64,000 nucleotides of DNA from Bacteroidia bacterium (GCA_033391075.1 JAWPMV010000001.1:1302001-1366000), one strand, 5' to 3'; numbered from the stretch's first letter, positions 36,398-45,421 are shown. Translations and numbers: made by a program. The notes: generated by a model from the sequence alone, not told the origin.

Positions 36398-37984
36398 TTA
36401 GAGTTTGACGAATTCGAGTTTTTTCGGAGGAAATCGATTTTGGGTAAATCTTGAAACAAGGAGGATCGATACCAGTCCACTCAACATGGCAAGGCTTCGG
36501 AAAGGAAATAGGACGGTCCCTTCTTCTACCATAGGATAGGGGATAAGAACGGGAATGCCGAGTATAGGCTCCCCTCCGCCAAAACGTAGAATAGCAGCTA
36601 CAAAAAAGCCAGCTATAGCACCTGCTTTATTAGCTTTTGGGTCAAAGAGTGCGCAAACAAGAGCTGGGAAAAGCAAGCAGTACACAAAGTCGCTACAGAG
36701 GTACCAAAGGGCATATACACTTTCGACTTTTAAAGAAAGGAAAGTAGCAGTTATGCCAATGATGTAAACAAAGCGTTTGATCATTTTGCTCAATTCCTCA
36801 TCTTTCAAATCGGGTTTGATAAGGGGACGATAAACGTTCCAGGCAGATAAGGAGGAGGCCGAAAGGATAGAAGAATCTATAGAGGACATCACTGCTGCTG
36901 CCAGACTTGCGAGGCCAAGTAAAGCGACCCAGGGATGGGTGAGATGTTTAAAAACATAAGGAAGGATATGAGCAGCTGTTTCTGGACCTTCCAATCCCAT
37001 AGTTCCCCACTCTGTAACCCCGCCAACCATACCAATCATGGCGGCAGGAGTCGCAACGAGTATGCATATTACCCCTGCAGCTATAGATAACCACATGGCA
37101 GTCTTTTCATTTTTGGCGGCAAGTACTCGCTGGAAATACACCTGCCAGGGAATTCCGCCCAGCATGAGTAAAAGGGCAAAATCCCACCAGTTCCAAAAAT
37201 AATCGCCCATGCTTTCATAGTCGGGTAGGAGGGAAGCGGCACTTCCATGCTTTTCTACATAAAGGGGCCATACTTCATTCATGCCTCCAACAGCACTCAG
37301 AACAATAGGCAATACCAGAAAAAGTCCCAGGATCAGCAATCCCAATTGTACGATATCTGTATAGGCTACAGATTTTAGTCCACCAATCCCTGTATAAACA
37401 ATAGCTACCAAAGCGGATATAATAATGGCGCTATCTGTATTGATCCCCAGGATAATCGAAAAGGTCGTTCCCAAAGCAGTAAGGATGGCTGCAATCCAGA
37501 ATATTTCGCCCATCACAGCTGGAATGAAAAAGAGACCTGTACTCTTGTCTCCAAATCTTTGTTCGAGGGGATCCAGCATAGTTCGGAACTGGTAGCGTCT
37601 CATTTTTCTTGCGAAAAACAGACCCCCTATGATAAGGCTTACTGCATATCCCCAGGGAGCCTGAACCCAGAGTAGACCACTGGATGCAGCAACTTCTGCA
37701 GTCCCGTTTATGAAACCACCACCAATCCAGGTAGCGGCCATCGTAAAGACCGAAATCCAAAGGGGAAGCTTTCGTCCAGCTAGCAGGAAGTTGTCGGTTT
37801 TGTTTTCCTCTGACTTATCTCCTGCCCAAATTCCTATAGCAAAAATGAGGTAATAAAAGAGTACGACTACGATCAATCCAGCCAGGTCCAGTTCAAAAAC
37901 CCACCTTCCTATGACGATCAATATGGCAGCAATAAGCAAGCTTAAGGCTGCAAAAATTCGGGGCTTTTTGTCTGGCTTAATCAA
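36398..37984 (-). CDS. CHT1-like sodium:solute symporter, probable choline transporter
   Basis: This 528-residue inner-membrane protein has about 13 hydrophobic helices and belongs to the SSS family. Two features resemble animal high-affinity choline transporter CHT1 (SLC5A7) as I remember it: TWIGGGFINGTAEVAASSGL and the later run from TMLDPLEQRFG through GEIFWIAAIL to GGLKSVAYTDIVQLG. Sodium-coupled choline uptake is therefore the best guess. It starts with TTG at 37984-37982, preceded by AAGGA (37992-37996) at a 7-base spacing; no ATG is available nearby. It is divergent from phosphatidylcholine synthase 48 bp away, which uses choline as substrate. The cupin gene follows in the same operon. 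Other small cationic or organic solutes cannot be excluded. Confidence 0.88.
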   Translation of the reverse strand: MIKPDKKPRIFAALSLLIAAILIVIGRWVFELDLAGLIVVVLFYYLIFAIGIWAGDKSEENKTDNFLLAGRKLPLWISVFTMAATWIGGGFINGTAEVAASSGLLWVQAPWGYAVSLIIGGLFFARKMRRYQFRTMLDPLEQRFGDKSTGLFFIPAVMGEIFWIAAILTALGTTFSIILGINTDSAIIISALVAIVYTGIGGLKSVAYTDIVQLGLLILGLFLVLPIVLSAVGGMNEVWPLYVEKHGSAASLLPDYESMGDYFWNWWDFALLLMLGGIPWQVYFQRVLAAKNEKTAMWLSIAAGVICILVATPAAMIGMVGGVTEWGTMGLEGPETAAHILPYVFKHLTHPWVALLGLASLAAAVMSSIDSSILSASSLSAWNVYRPLIKPDLKDEELSKMIKRFVYIIGITATFLSLKVESVYALWYLCSDFVYCLLFPALVCALFDPKANKAGAIAGFFVAAILRFGGGEPILGIPVLIPYPMVEEGTVLFPFRSLAMLSGLVSILLVSRFTQNRFPPKKLEFVKL

Positions 37985-37991
37985 TTTGGAT

Positions 37992-37996
37992 TCCTT
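37992..37996 (-). promoter_or_regulatory. Shine-Dalgarno supporting a TTG start of the symporter
   Basis: AAGGA on the minus strand lies 7 bases before TTG 37984. Shine-Dalgarno sequences are rare in this window, so its presence decides this start. The whole divergent gap to the phosphatidylcholine synthase start is 48 bp and must hold both promoters. Confidence 0.55.
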
Positions 37997-38032
37997 TTAG
38001 TATTTTGCGCAAATTAATTGTGAAACAGGAGT

Positions 38033-38731
38033 TTGCCTAAACTATCAGATAAAATCGCCGCCTGGGGCGTCCACATCTTCACCTCGCTTGGACTTTTTAC
38101 AGGTTTCCTTGCCATCATTGCTATTACTGAAAAGTCATGGCCTCTAGCTTTCTTTTGGCTATTTATCAGCTTTATCATAGATGGAGTTGATGGAAGCCTT
38201 GCACGGAAATTTAAGGTAAAAGAGGTACTTCCTTATATGGATGGCAAAAACATCGATTATGTGATTGATTTTGCCAATTATGCCATCATACCTGTCTTTT
38301 TCTTCTATGAGGCGCAGATGGTCCCGGAAATATGGATGTACCCTTGTTTGGCTGTTATGCTACTTTCCTCTGCCCTTTATTATGGAAAAGAAGGCATGGT
38401 AGCAGATAATGAATACTTCGTAGGATTTCCGGTTTTATGGAATTTGGTTGTTTTCTTCGGCTTCTTTGTTTTTCATAATATCCCTGAACTCAATATTTTC
38501 CTGACCTTCTTTTTCGGCATACTTCATTTCATTCCGATCAAATATGCCTACCCCAGCCATTCCAAGAAATACTTCTGGCTACATCTGGTAGCTACTATAG
38601 CCTTTTTCTTTCTGGCAGCTGCACTTCTCTACTATTATCCTCAGGAAATATTAGCCCTGGAAATCGCTTTGGTCCTTATTGTAGTTTACTTTGGTGCCGT
38701 AGCTGTTTTAGACACCTGGTTCAATAATTAA
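38033..38731 (+). CDS. pcs: phosphatidylcholine synthase
   Basis: A 232-residue integral membrane CDP-alcohol phosphatidyltransferase. The family motif DGxDGxxAR...G..xD...D is seen as DGVDGSLARKFKVKEVLPYM followed by DGKNIDYVIDFANY. The LPYxDGxxxD arrangement is the bacterial phosphatidylcholine synthase (Pcs) variant, which condenses CDP-diacylglycerol with choline to make phosphatidylcholine and CMP. About eight hydrophobic helices cover the rest. The only start after the in-frame stop at 38021 is TTG 38033; an AGGAG (38027-38031) sits just 1 base before it, an unusually short spacing. The divergent CHT1-like symporter would supply choline. Its 3' end overlaps the convergent PBP1A gene by 4 bp. 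Confidence 0.9.
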   Translation: MPKLSDKIAAWGVHIFTSLGLFTGFLAIIAITEKSWPLAFFWLFISFIIDGVDGSLARKFKVKEVLPYMDGKNIDYVIDFANYAIIPVFFFYEAQMVPEIWMYPCLAVMLLSSALYYGKEGMVADNEYFVGFPVLWNLVVFFGFFVFHNIPELNIFLTFFFGILHFIPIKYAYPSHSKKYFWLHLVATIAFFFLAAALLYYYPQEILALEIALVLIVVYFGAVAVLDTWFNN

Positions 38732-41259
38732 TCGAAGGCATCCAGGTCATCTGAAGTAGGCGTATCATTTTTATTCTCTTCGAAGATGACGGCCTTACAA
38801 TTGAAATTCAGATCACCCATGTTTTCAGGTCGCGCAAAATTGTCCGTTGGCAAGCCAATTCGGGCATCTGCATAAACCTGTTTCATATAGAGGGCAAAGA
38901 TGGGAAGAGACATATTGGCTCCCTGGCCATATTTGATGGATCGGAAATGGATTCTTCGGTCAGAAGCGCCTACCCAAACACCTGTTACCAGATTAGGAGT
39001 TACACCCATGAACCAACCGTCAGACTGATTCTGAGTAGTACCGGTTTTCCCTCCGATCTCATTGGTAAATTTGTATTTGAAACGAAGTCTTTGACCCGTA
39101 CCGCTATTGACAACCCCTTTCAGGAGTTCGAGAATCTTATAGGCATCTTCTGCATTCATGGTTTCAACCGGCTTCTGCGAAAATTCGGCCAGAACTTTGC
39201 CAGATTTATCTTCGATGCGGGTAATCAGAATGGGCTCATTTCTCACTCCGTAATTGGCGAAAGTAGAATAGGCTGAAGTCAGCTCCATTACGCTGAGGTC
39301 TGTAGTACCCAAAGCCAGAGAGTGAACCTCATCCAGTTTTGATTTGATTCCCATTCTGCGGGCGAAATCAGCTACAGCTGCAGGAGAAACTTCTGAAATC
39401 AGGCGAGCAGTTACTACATTGAGAGAGTTTGCCAAGGCATGTTTCAGGGTAACTTTCCCGCCAACTTCTCCTCCAGAGTTTTTTGGCTCCCAATAGCCCC
39501 CTTCAGGTAGGGGGATGGCCACGGGTTGGTTGAGGACTCTATCACAAGGACTAAATCCTGACTCAATGGCTTTTCCATATACAAAAGGTTTGAAGGTAGA
39601 ACCCACCTGCCTTTTGCCTTCGGCTACGTGATCGTATTTGAAATGCTTGTAATCTATTCCTCCTACCCAGGCTTTCACATGGCCATTGCTGGGATCAATA
39701 GATACCATGCCTGTTTCCAGATAGCGAGCGTAATGACGAAGTGAATCCAGGGGACTCATCGTTGTGTCAATTTCTCCATCCCAGCTAAAAATTGTCATGG
39801 GCACTTTCACCCGAAATTCTTTATCTATTTCTGCATCTGATTTTTTAGCTCGTTTGGCAGCGATATATCGGTAAGACTGGCGTTTCAGGGCAATCAGAAT
39901 TGAGGGATCCTCACTGAGTATCTTTTTCCCTTTTCTCTCCACCCGGTCAAAGTCCTTCTGAAGGCTTTTCATATGCGCCCTGACTGCTTCTTCTGCATGC
40001 GCCTGCATACGGCTGTCAAGGGTGGTATGAACCCTTAAACCATCCGTGTAGAGGTTGTATCCATTTTCTTTACACCAGGCATTAAGTTGCTTTCTTACTC
40101 TTTCACGGAAATAAGGAGCCAGTCCTTTCACATGGCTATATTCCTGAGATGTCAGAGAAGCATTGAGCGGAATCGCTTTGATGCTATCAACATTGACCTT
40201 CTCTGCATTGAGGACTCCATAGCGCACCATCTGTTCGATGATGGTATTTCGGCGATCCTTGGTTCTCTCCGGATGTCGAAAAGGATTGTAAACCCCCTGA
40301 CCTTTTAGCATACCTACAATGAGGGCCGCTTCTTCTACAGTCAAGTCTTTTGCGCTTTTATCAAAAAGGCGATTAGCTGTTGTTTCTATACCGAAAGAAG
40401 TACCATAGATATTGACCGTATTGAGGTAGGCCTCCATGATCTCCTGTTTGGTGAATTTTCGTTCTATATATGCAGAAACCAGGTATTCTTTTACCTTACG
40501 GATGATAGTAGGTTCTTTTCCGACTTCATCATATAGGTTACGGGAAAGCTGCATGGTGATGGTACTTCCCCCACGTATTTCATCCCCTGTAATCAAACTC
40601 CAGAGTATAGAGAAAAAGGATTTGGGGTCTATACCTGAGTGTCCGTAAAAGCGAACATCTTCTGTAGATACCAGGGCATTGATAACATGCTCTGACATTT
40701 GGTTCAGTTTTACATTTACCCGATTTTCCCTCGAATAATATTTCATCAAAACTTCCCCATCTGCTGAAATCAACTGAGTCGAAAGATCCGAATCAGGATT
40801 TTCGATCAGGGTCATCGGAGGAAGATCTGTACTGATGTATAAAGTAAAGGCAAGACCACAGAGAACCAGCAGGCCAATAAATCCAAAAAACAGTTTCCGG
40901 GGAAGCTTAAAAGCCGGATCCAGTATTTTGAAACTTTTGGAAGTAGGAGCTTGACTCTCTTCTTTGGTAAATGGCATAAATTTTTCTTTTGCAGGGACCT
41001 CTTCTATTCTGTTATTATCCTCAAGTATCGGTCCACTCATTTGTTTCGCCGGGACTTCTCTTTCACGAGTATTATCCTCAATAATAGGGCCTTTCATCTC
41101 AGCGACTTCTTCCACTTTCGGAGTGGCTTCCTCACTTAAGGTGACTTCTTCAACAACTGGTGGAGTCTCTTCTGTCTTGGATTTTTCCTCAGCAAATTTC
41201 TGGAGCTCCTGGTCAATTATGTCCTCGAGATCAAAGGAGTCTTTATTTGGGTCTTGCAT
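38728..41259 (-). CDS. bifunctional penicillin-binding protein 1A
   Basis: Class A PBP (843 residues) that polymerises and cross-links peptidoglycan at the inner membrane's outer face. An acidic, Pro-rich cytoplasmic tail of about 120 residues precedes one membrane segment (about 122-143). The GT51 glycosyltransferase domain shows STEDVRFYGHSGIDPKS with catalytic Glu200 and RGGSTITMQLSRNL. The transpeptidase shows SxxK at Ser554-Lys557 (GSTFKPF), SLN at 612-614 and KTG at 738-740 (GGKTGTTQNQSDGW). The cytoplasmic tail contains an 18-residue direct repeat (residues 55-72 and 74-91, with GPI(I/L)EDN and EVPAK). The length of the catalytic part is normal. It is a single gene, with a 495-bp upstream gap and convergent overlap with pcs. 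Confidence 0.95.
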   Translation of the reverse strand: MQDPNKDSFDLEDIIDQELQKFAEEKSKTEETPPVVEEVTLSEEATPKVEEVAEMKGPIIEDNTREREVPAKQMSGPILEDNNRIEEVPAKEKFMPFTKEESQAPTSKSFKILDPAFKLPRKLFFGFIGLLVLCGLAFTLYISTDLPPMTLIENPDSDLSTQLISADGEVLMKYYSRENRVNVKLNQMSEHVINALVSTEDVRFYGHSGIDPKSFFSILWSLITGDEIRGGSTITMQLSRNLYDEVGKEPTIIRKVKEYLVSAYIERKFTKQEIMEAYLNTVNIYGTSFGIETTANRLFDKSAKDLTVEEAALIVGMLKGQGVYNPFRHPERTKDRRNTIIEQMVRYGVLNAEKVNVDSIKAIPLNASLTSQEYSHVKGLAPYFRERVRKQLNAWCKENGYNLYTDGLRVHTTLDSRMQAHAEEAVRAHMKSLQKDFDRVERKGKKILSEDPSILIALKRQSYRYIAAKRAKKSDAEIDKEFRVKVPMTIFSWDGEIDTTMSPLDSLRHYARYLETGMVSIDPSNGHVKAWVGGIDYKHFKYDHVAEGKRQVGSTFKPFVYGKAIESGFSPCDRVLNQPVAIPLPEGGYWEPKNSGGEVGGKVTLKHALANSLNVVTARLISEVSPAAVADFARRMGIKSKLDEVHSLALGTTDLSVMELTSAYSTFANYGVRNEPILITRIEDKSGKVLAEFSQKPVETMNAEDAYKILELLKGVVNSGTGQRLRFKYKFTNEIGGKTGTTQNQSDGWFMGVTPNLVTGVWVGASDRRIHFRSIKYGQGANMSLPIFALYMKQVYADARIGLPTDNFARPENMGDLNFNCKAVIFEENKNDTPTSDDLDAFD

Positions 41260-41754
41260 AATTCTTCTTTAAAACAGCTTCCAGCCGTTAAATTACATTA
41301 TTTTGGCTCAAAATGCATTCCATTTTGACGTATGCAAAAAAAGAAAAAGGGGATGGGTTTTTAGCTCATCCTATTATTCGCAGGATTTGCTTGAGAGTTT
41401 GGCTTTATACAGCTTTTATTTGCCTTTTCGTCCCAAATTTTCCTTTTCGCTATTTTTTGAGCTTAAAATGAGCCCATAGCTCCCGGTTTTCTCAAATCTG
41501 AAATCAAAAATGGGGCATTTTTCTTCCCTCCTCTTAATTATTTACGAAACTATATTTCTTAATATTTTATCTATCCCCTTCATTATCAGTGATTTCTTGT
41601 TACCATTTGCCGAAATATCTGTATCGCCAACTTTTACAGAATATTTTTCAGAATGAGAGAAAAGATTAAATTAGCGACTGCGTGAAATACGAAGGGTCCC
41701 GGATGTTTCGTTTTTTCATACATTAGCGTCAATTAAATTTTTGCTCCAACCAAT
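41260..41754. other. 495-bp divergent gap without a gene
   Basis: This AT-rich region lies between the PBP1A start and the NTF2-like gene start. I see no coding frame, RNA gene, TAnnTTTG promoter match or large repeat. Short homopolymer T-runs dominate. Confidence 0.45.
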
Positions 41755-42588
41755 ATGATTATGAAATTGATAAACAAAATTGCTCTGCAGGTATTGACCT
41801 TCGCTTTGCTTTTGAGTTCTGGCCAACTTATCGCACAGGACAATGCGGATGATCGCAAAGTGCTGGAAGATATGTTGTACGAATTTGCAGAAGCATATGG
41901 TAGCCTTCCCCAAACAAAAAATGTAGAAAGTGTATTACAGTTTTTCAGCAAAGACGCCACTTCCAACATATTTGTATTTAATATCTCCGGTAAGTCTCGA
42001 GTTCAAAACTATAAGACTACGGTAGGATTTGAAGCTTATATGAATAAGATCATCGCCTCTGAAGGCATCACATTCAAATATGATGTTACAGATGTTGTTG
42101 ATGTGACTGTAGGAAATGGGATTGCAAGTGTAGTTTACAAAGTAGACTATGAAATCAAAGAAACTGACGGACTTTGGGTGAAAGGGAAAGAGACAGTTAC
42201 TCTTGCACTTGAGAAGAAAAAAGGAGACTGGCTCATCGAACACTATACTTTCGTCCAAATGGAGGACGAGAAACTAAAAGGAACCTGTCTGGTTGAGATG
42301 TATGTAGGCGATACAAATGCCGAATCCATTGTTACCCGCACCGTTGTTCCTAATGGTCGTTCTTACGAATCCAAATTTGACAACTTTGAATTCCGCTCTA
42401 TAGAAGGAGATTGGGTAATCAAAGTTCAGGACAATCTTTACAAGCGTCTGAAAACCGGACCTCTCTATCAGATTTCTGAGGACGGTGAAGAAGAAATTGG
42501 AGCACCTACAAGTAAAAAGGCTACGATCATGATGATCATCGAAGACTCGCTTTATGAGGACAGCTGCGCCAGACTAAAAGTAAAATAG
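41755..42588 (+). CDS. secreted NTF2-like (SnoaL/ketosteroid-isomerase fold) protein
   Basis: A 277-residue exported protein. Two nearby starts are possible, ATG 41755 and ATG 41761 (MKLINKIALQVLTFALLLSS); both leave a signal peptide ending near GQLIAQ. The N-terminal mature domain has the NTF2-like pattern: DRKVLEDMLYEFAEAYGSL as the first helix, SVLQFFSKDATSNIFVFNIS, and strands GNGIASVVYKVDYEI and KKGDWLIEHYTFVQ. Such pockets bind small molecules or are catalytic, but no diagnostic active-site set is visible. The C-terminal ~90 residues (LVEMYVGDTNAESIVTRTVV) form another beta-rich domain. It is a single gene with its own terminator. Function is unknown. Confidence 0.75.
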   Translation: MIMKLINKIALQVLTFALLLSSGQLIAQDNADDRKVLEDMLYEFAEAYGSLPQTKNVESVLQFFSKDATSNIFVFNISGKSRVQNYKTTVGFEAYMNKIIASEGITFKYDVTDVVDVTVGNGIASVVYKVDYEIKETDGLWVKGKETVTLALEKKKGDWLIEHYTFVQMEDEKLKGTCLVEMYVGDTNAESIVTRTVVPNGRSYESKFDNFEFRSIEGDWVIKVQDNLYKRLKTGPLYQISEDGEEEIGAPTSKKATIMMIIEDSLYEDSCARLKVK

Positions 42589-42609
42589 AGATTCTATCTA
42601 AAGAAATTT

Positions 42610-42646
42610 AAAAGAGCCGCATAAGAATATGCGGCTCTTTTTTTTT
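42610..42646 (+). terminator. rho-independent terminator
   Basis: AAAAGAGCCGCATA (42610-42623) pairs with TATGCGGCTCTTTT (42628-42641), a 14-bp stem with an AGAA loop and a T-run to 42646. It follows the NTF2-like gene by 21 bp. Confidence 0.93.
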
Positions 42647-42668
42647 ATGATATTTTACCAAAACTAGT

Positions 42669-42762
42669 GTCATTGTGAGCCTGTAATACAGGTGAAACAA
42701 TCTCCTTGACTTCGATAAATTATTTGGAAAGAAGGGGATTGCTTCGGTCCCCTCGCAATGAC
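42669..42762. repeat. intergenic inverted repeat (CATTG...CAATC family)
   Basis: The left arm begins GTCATTGTGAG (42669) and includes GAAACAATCTCC. The right arm has GGGGATTGCTTC and ends CTCGCAATGAC (42762). The two arms are imperfect reverse complements, 94 bp in total. Similar CATTGCGAG/GAAGCAATC palindromic repeats are widespread intergenic elements in bacteria. Confidence 0.75.
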
Positions 42763-42794
42763 AGGATTGTTGAAAACGCTAAGAAAAAACGTGT

Positions 42795-42880
42795 TGGCGT
42801 ATTGGTGTATTTGAGTTGCAGATAAGCTTGTTCCCCCCAACAAGAACACAGGCGCTCAAGAACACCAGAACACTCCCTTT
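42795..42880. repeat. GAACAC-rich intergenic palindrome, copy 1
   Basis: A left arm GTGTTGGCGTATTGGTGTAT faces a right arm containing AAGAACACCAGAACAC, in the gap before the RmlD-like gene. Related elements lie at 49918-50000 and 51178-51265. Boundaries are approximate. Confidence 0.6.
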
Positions 42881-42915
42881 CTCCCTTCTCCAATCCTTGT
42901 TCCTTGTTCTTACTT

Positions 42916-43836
42916 CTAAATACTCCCCGCCATTTCCTTCATCTGTCTGTCCACATGAGCCAGACCCTGAGCCAAACTATGGGGCTTGTAATCCAAATCC
43001 AGTTGGGCTTTGGTAATAATGAAACCTGTTACAGGAGGACGCTTGGCGGCCTGATTTAGAGAGAGACTATCCGTTTCCGCAATCAGGGATTTATCCAGTT
43101 TCCAAAAGTCAGCTACTTTGTAAGCAATGTCAATAATAGACATCATCTCTGCTCCTGAAATATGGTATATGCCACTAGCTTCTTTCATTACAGCAGCTAC
43201 GGAAGCTACAGCCAGGTCTTCAACCAGGGTAGGGCAGCGAAACTGATCCGAAACGACCTTGATGTTTTTTCCTTTCTCCAATGAATCTTTGACCCATAAC
43301 ACAATATTGCTGCGAGACATGGCAGGCGTTATTCCATAAAGCAGCTGGGTTCTCAATATCGCATGATCACATCCGCTGGCTTCGACCACCTGCTCCGCCC
43401 TTAGCTTTGAATTCCCATAATAACTCAAAGGAGCTGGACTATCTGATTCTTTATAAGGACCTGAACTTCCGTCAAACACAAAATCTGTTGAGATATGGAT
43501 CAGGCGAGCTCCCAGCTCTTTGCAAAGCTTGGCCAGATTGTCTACCGCATCTACATTGATATTGTCGCACATTTCATGTTCTGTTTCACATAGGTCCACC
43601 TGTGTGACAGCGGCTGTATGTATGACATGTGTGGGTTTGAATTCCTCAAAGGCTTTGGCTACTCTTGCATGATCACAGATATCAAGTTCTTTGTACTGAT
43701 ATCCTTCTCGGACAGGATGTCGGTTTACGCCTCGGGAAGTAGCAAGTAAGGAAGTGTTGACACGATCCTGGAGGATATGAATAATCTTTTGACCAAGAAG
43801 GCCATTACTTCCTGTGAGCAGAATTCTTTTTTGCAT
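42916..43836 (-). CDS. RmlD-like NAD(P)-dependent sugar-nucleotide reductase
   Basis: The 306-residue protein is an extended short-chain dehydrogenase with the RmlD/RfbD (dTDP-4-dehydrorhamnose reductase) pattern: the nucleotide-binding loop TGSNGLLG near residues 8-15, an HTAAVTQVDLCE segment, ISTDFVFDG with the catalytic Thr near 117, and Y140-x-x-x-K144 in YYGNSKLR. RmlD makes dTDP-L-rhamnose, but no rmlA, rmlB or rmlC gene is present in the window. The call is therefore family level; some Bacteroidota relatives serve other sugar or cofactor reductions. It lies 27 bp downstream of the lipoprotein gene starting at 45099 and may share its transcript. It is cytoplasmic. Confidence 0.82.
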   Translation of the reverse strand: MQKRILLTGSNGLLGQKIIHILQDRVNTSLLATSRGVNRHPVREGYQYKELDICDHARVAKAFEEFKPTHVIHTAAVTQVDLCETEHEMCDNINVDAVDNLAKLCKELGARLIHISTDFVFDGSSGPYKESDSPAPLSYYGNSKLRAEQVVEASGCDHAILRTQLLYGITPAMSRSNIVLWVKDSLEKGKNIKVVSDQFRCPTLVEDLAVASVAAVMKEASGIYHISGAEMMSIIDIAYKVADFWKLDKSLIAETDSLSLNQAAKRPPVTGFIITKAQLDLDYKPHSLAQGLAHVDRQMKEMAGSI

Positions 43837-43863
43837 GGGTAGTTCCGTGTGTAAAAGAGAGAA

Positions 43864-45099
43864 TCAAATTCCCAATTGGTAGAGATCACCATTTCGCACA
43901 CTGCAATAGATCAAGCGTGCATCGGGAAATTCTTTTATAGCTTCAACAAAAGCCGAATTGGCTTTTTCTTCATCTTCATAGAATCGGTAAGTAACCGCAT
44001 ATTTATCCGTGCCATCTCCTCTGCGAATCTTCAAATGGTGAGGCACATCTTCACCAGCTCCCAAATGACTGCGAACCCTCATTTGAGCCATTTGTTTGTT
44101 CTCTGCCCATTCAATGACAACCACATAGATGTTTTCTGGTTTTTCTGTAATCTCAGAGGGACTTTCGAGAATACGAGCCAAAGCTTTTTTGTATTTGGAA
44201 TCCTGATCACTGGCTACAAATTCCTTCGCTGTTTCCAACTCTGCCAGATAGGGATAAGGGTCAGTACTGGTACCATGCACCATCGCTACGCCCACTTGTC
44301 GAGTTCCGGGATTTGAGACAAAATGTACATCCGTAAAGGATTCTAAGGCAGACTGGAAATCTTCATCTATGCGCTTTTTATAAGCTTCATTATTCCCCTC
44401 CATGATGATTTCTCCATACAAAACCATGTCGCGAAAGGGTTTCATATTCTGGAAAGGATATTCACCATTTCTGGATTCGGTCCGGGCATTCATGAATTTC
44501 ACATAAGCCTGAAATTCCTTTGAGCCCAGTTCTGCAATTTTATCTTCAAGGAAAGGTGCAGAACCTATGGAGGTAAACATGCCCTCTGCCGCTGTCATTG
44601 TCATGCCCAAGCGGTTCAATTCTTCCTGGAATTCTCCCCAATTTTTATCCAGACTCTCTGGATCCATATTTTCAAATAAGGGAGTGATAAAAGTGATCAG
44701 AGAAGAATCTCTTTGCTCCATCAAAGCTAAAATCTCTGCTTCAGAGCTTATGTTTTTCGATAAAACTTTTTCAGCATAAGCCTTCAATTCAGGCAATAGC
44801 TGATCAGGATCGTCTTTTACCAATCCATAAAGAAGAGGAAATTCTTCCTCAAATGATCCGTTGGCAACACGCGCATTTGCCATGTCAAGGCCTCGGCTTT
44901 GTTGAGCAGAGTTTTCTCCTGCATCACTTAAGCTTCCGGCTATGCCTTCCTGCTCTGTGCCGGCAAATCCTGAGTCACTTCTTTCTGTAGAAGCGTTTTT
45001 TCCGGATTCTGTGCCTTCACAGGAAAAAAACATAAATCCTGCAAGGATAAGTACAAGAAATTGTGGGGGAAACTTGGAGGACTTGGTGAAAAAAATCAT
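43864..45099 (-). CDS. lipoprotein of unknown function
   Basis: A 411-residue lipoprotein: the hydrophobic stretch FLVLILAGFMFFSC ends in lipobox Cys27. A low-complexity, Ser- and Gly-rich linker (EGTESGKNASTERSDSGFAG) leads to an alpha-rich domain with many acidic residues (for example AEILALMEQRDSSLITFITP). A C-terminal alpha/beta region contains YVVVIEWAENKQMAQMRVRS and RFYEDEEKANSAFVEAIKEF, the latter perhaps a SPOR/DUF-like repeat fold. I do not recognise the family. It is expected to be attached to the outer or inner membrane. It shares its strand with the RmlD-like gene and is divergent from prc. Confidence 0.7.
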   Translation of the reverse strand: MIFFTKSSKFPPQFLVLILAGFMFFSCEGTESGKNASTERSDSGFAGTEQEGIAGSLSDAGENSAQQSRGLDMANARVANGSFEEEFPLLYGLVKDDPDQLLPELKAYAEKVLSKNISSEAEILALMEQRDSSLITFITPLFENMDPESLDKNWGEFQEELNRLGMTMTAAEGMFTSIGSAPFLEDKIAELGSKEFQAYVKFMNARTESRNGEYPFQNMKPFRDMVLYGEIIMEGNNEAYKKRIDEDFQSALESFTDVHFVSNPGTRQVGVAMVHGTSTDPYPYLAELETAKEFVASDQDSKYKKALARILESPSEITEKPENIYVVVIEWAENKQMAQMRVRSHLGAGEDVPHHLKIRRGDGTDKYAVTYRFYEDEEKANSAFVEAIKEFPDARLIYCSVRNGDLYQLGI

Positions 45100-45421
45100 G
45101 GGATTGTGTTAAACCTCTAAACAAATATACGCCTTTGGGAGTGATAAAGTATGATTATCCTGTAAAAGAATATGTCTGGTGATGATATTGACCCCTCTGG
45201 CATACATTTGGCTGCGTTAGATTAAACGGAAAAGAAAAGGAATGTTTCAAATAACATTCGTAAATTTTCATTCAGGGTATTAATTCTAAATCTGTTTGGG
45301 CTAAACGAATCTAATTATGTATTTTTCACGTTAGAGTGAGTAAGTCTCCCAAATTAGCACATCACAAATCTAAACCGGAGCCCGCAAGGGCTAAATATTG
45401 ACTCAGATTTATAACAATCTT
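45100..45421. other. 322-bp divergent gap with a GCAA-loop hairpin near prc
   Basis: It contains the promoters of the lipoprotein gene and prc. The only clear structure is AGCCC-GCAA-GGGCT (45379-45392), a short GNRA-type tetraloop hairpin 29 bp before the prc ATG, which probably lies in its 5' leader. No gene is seen. Confidence 0.5.
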
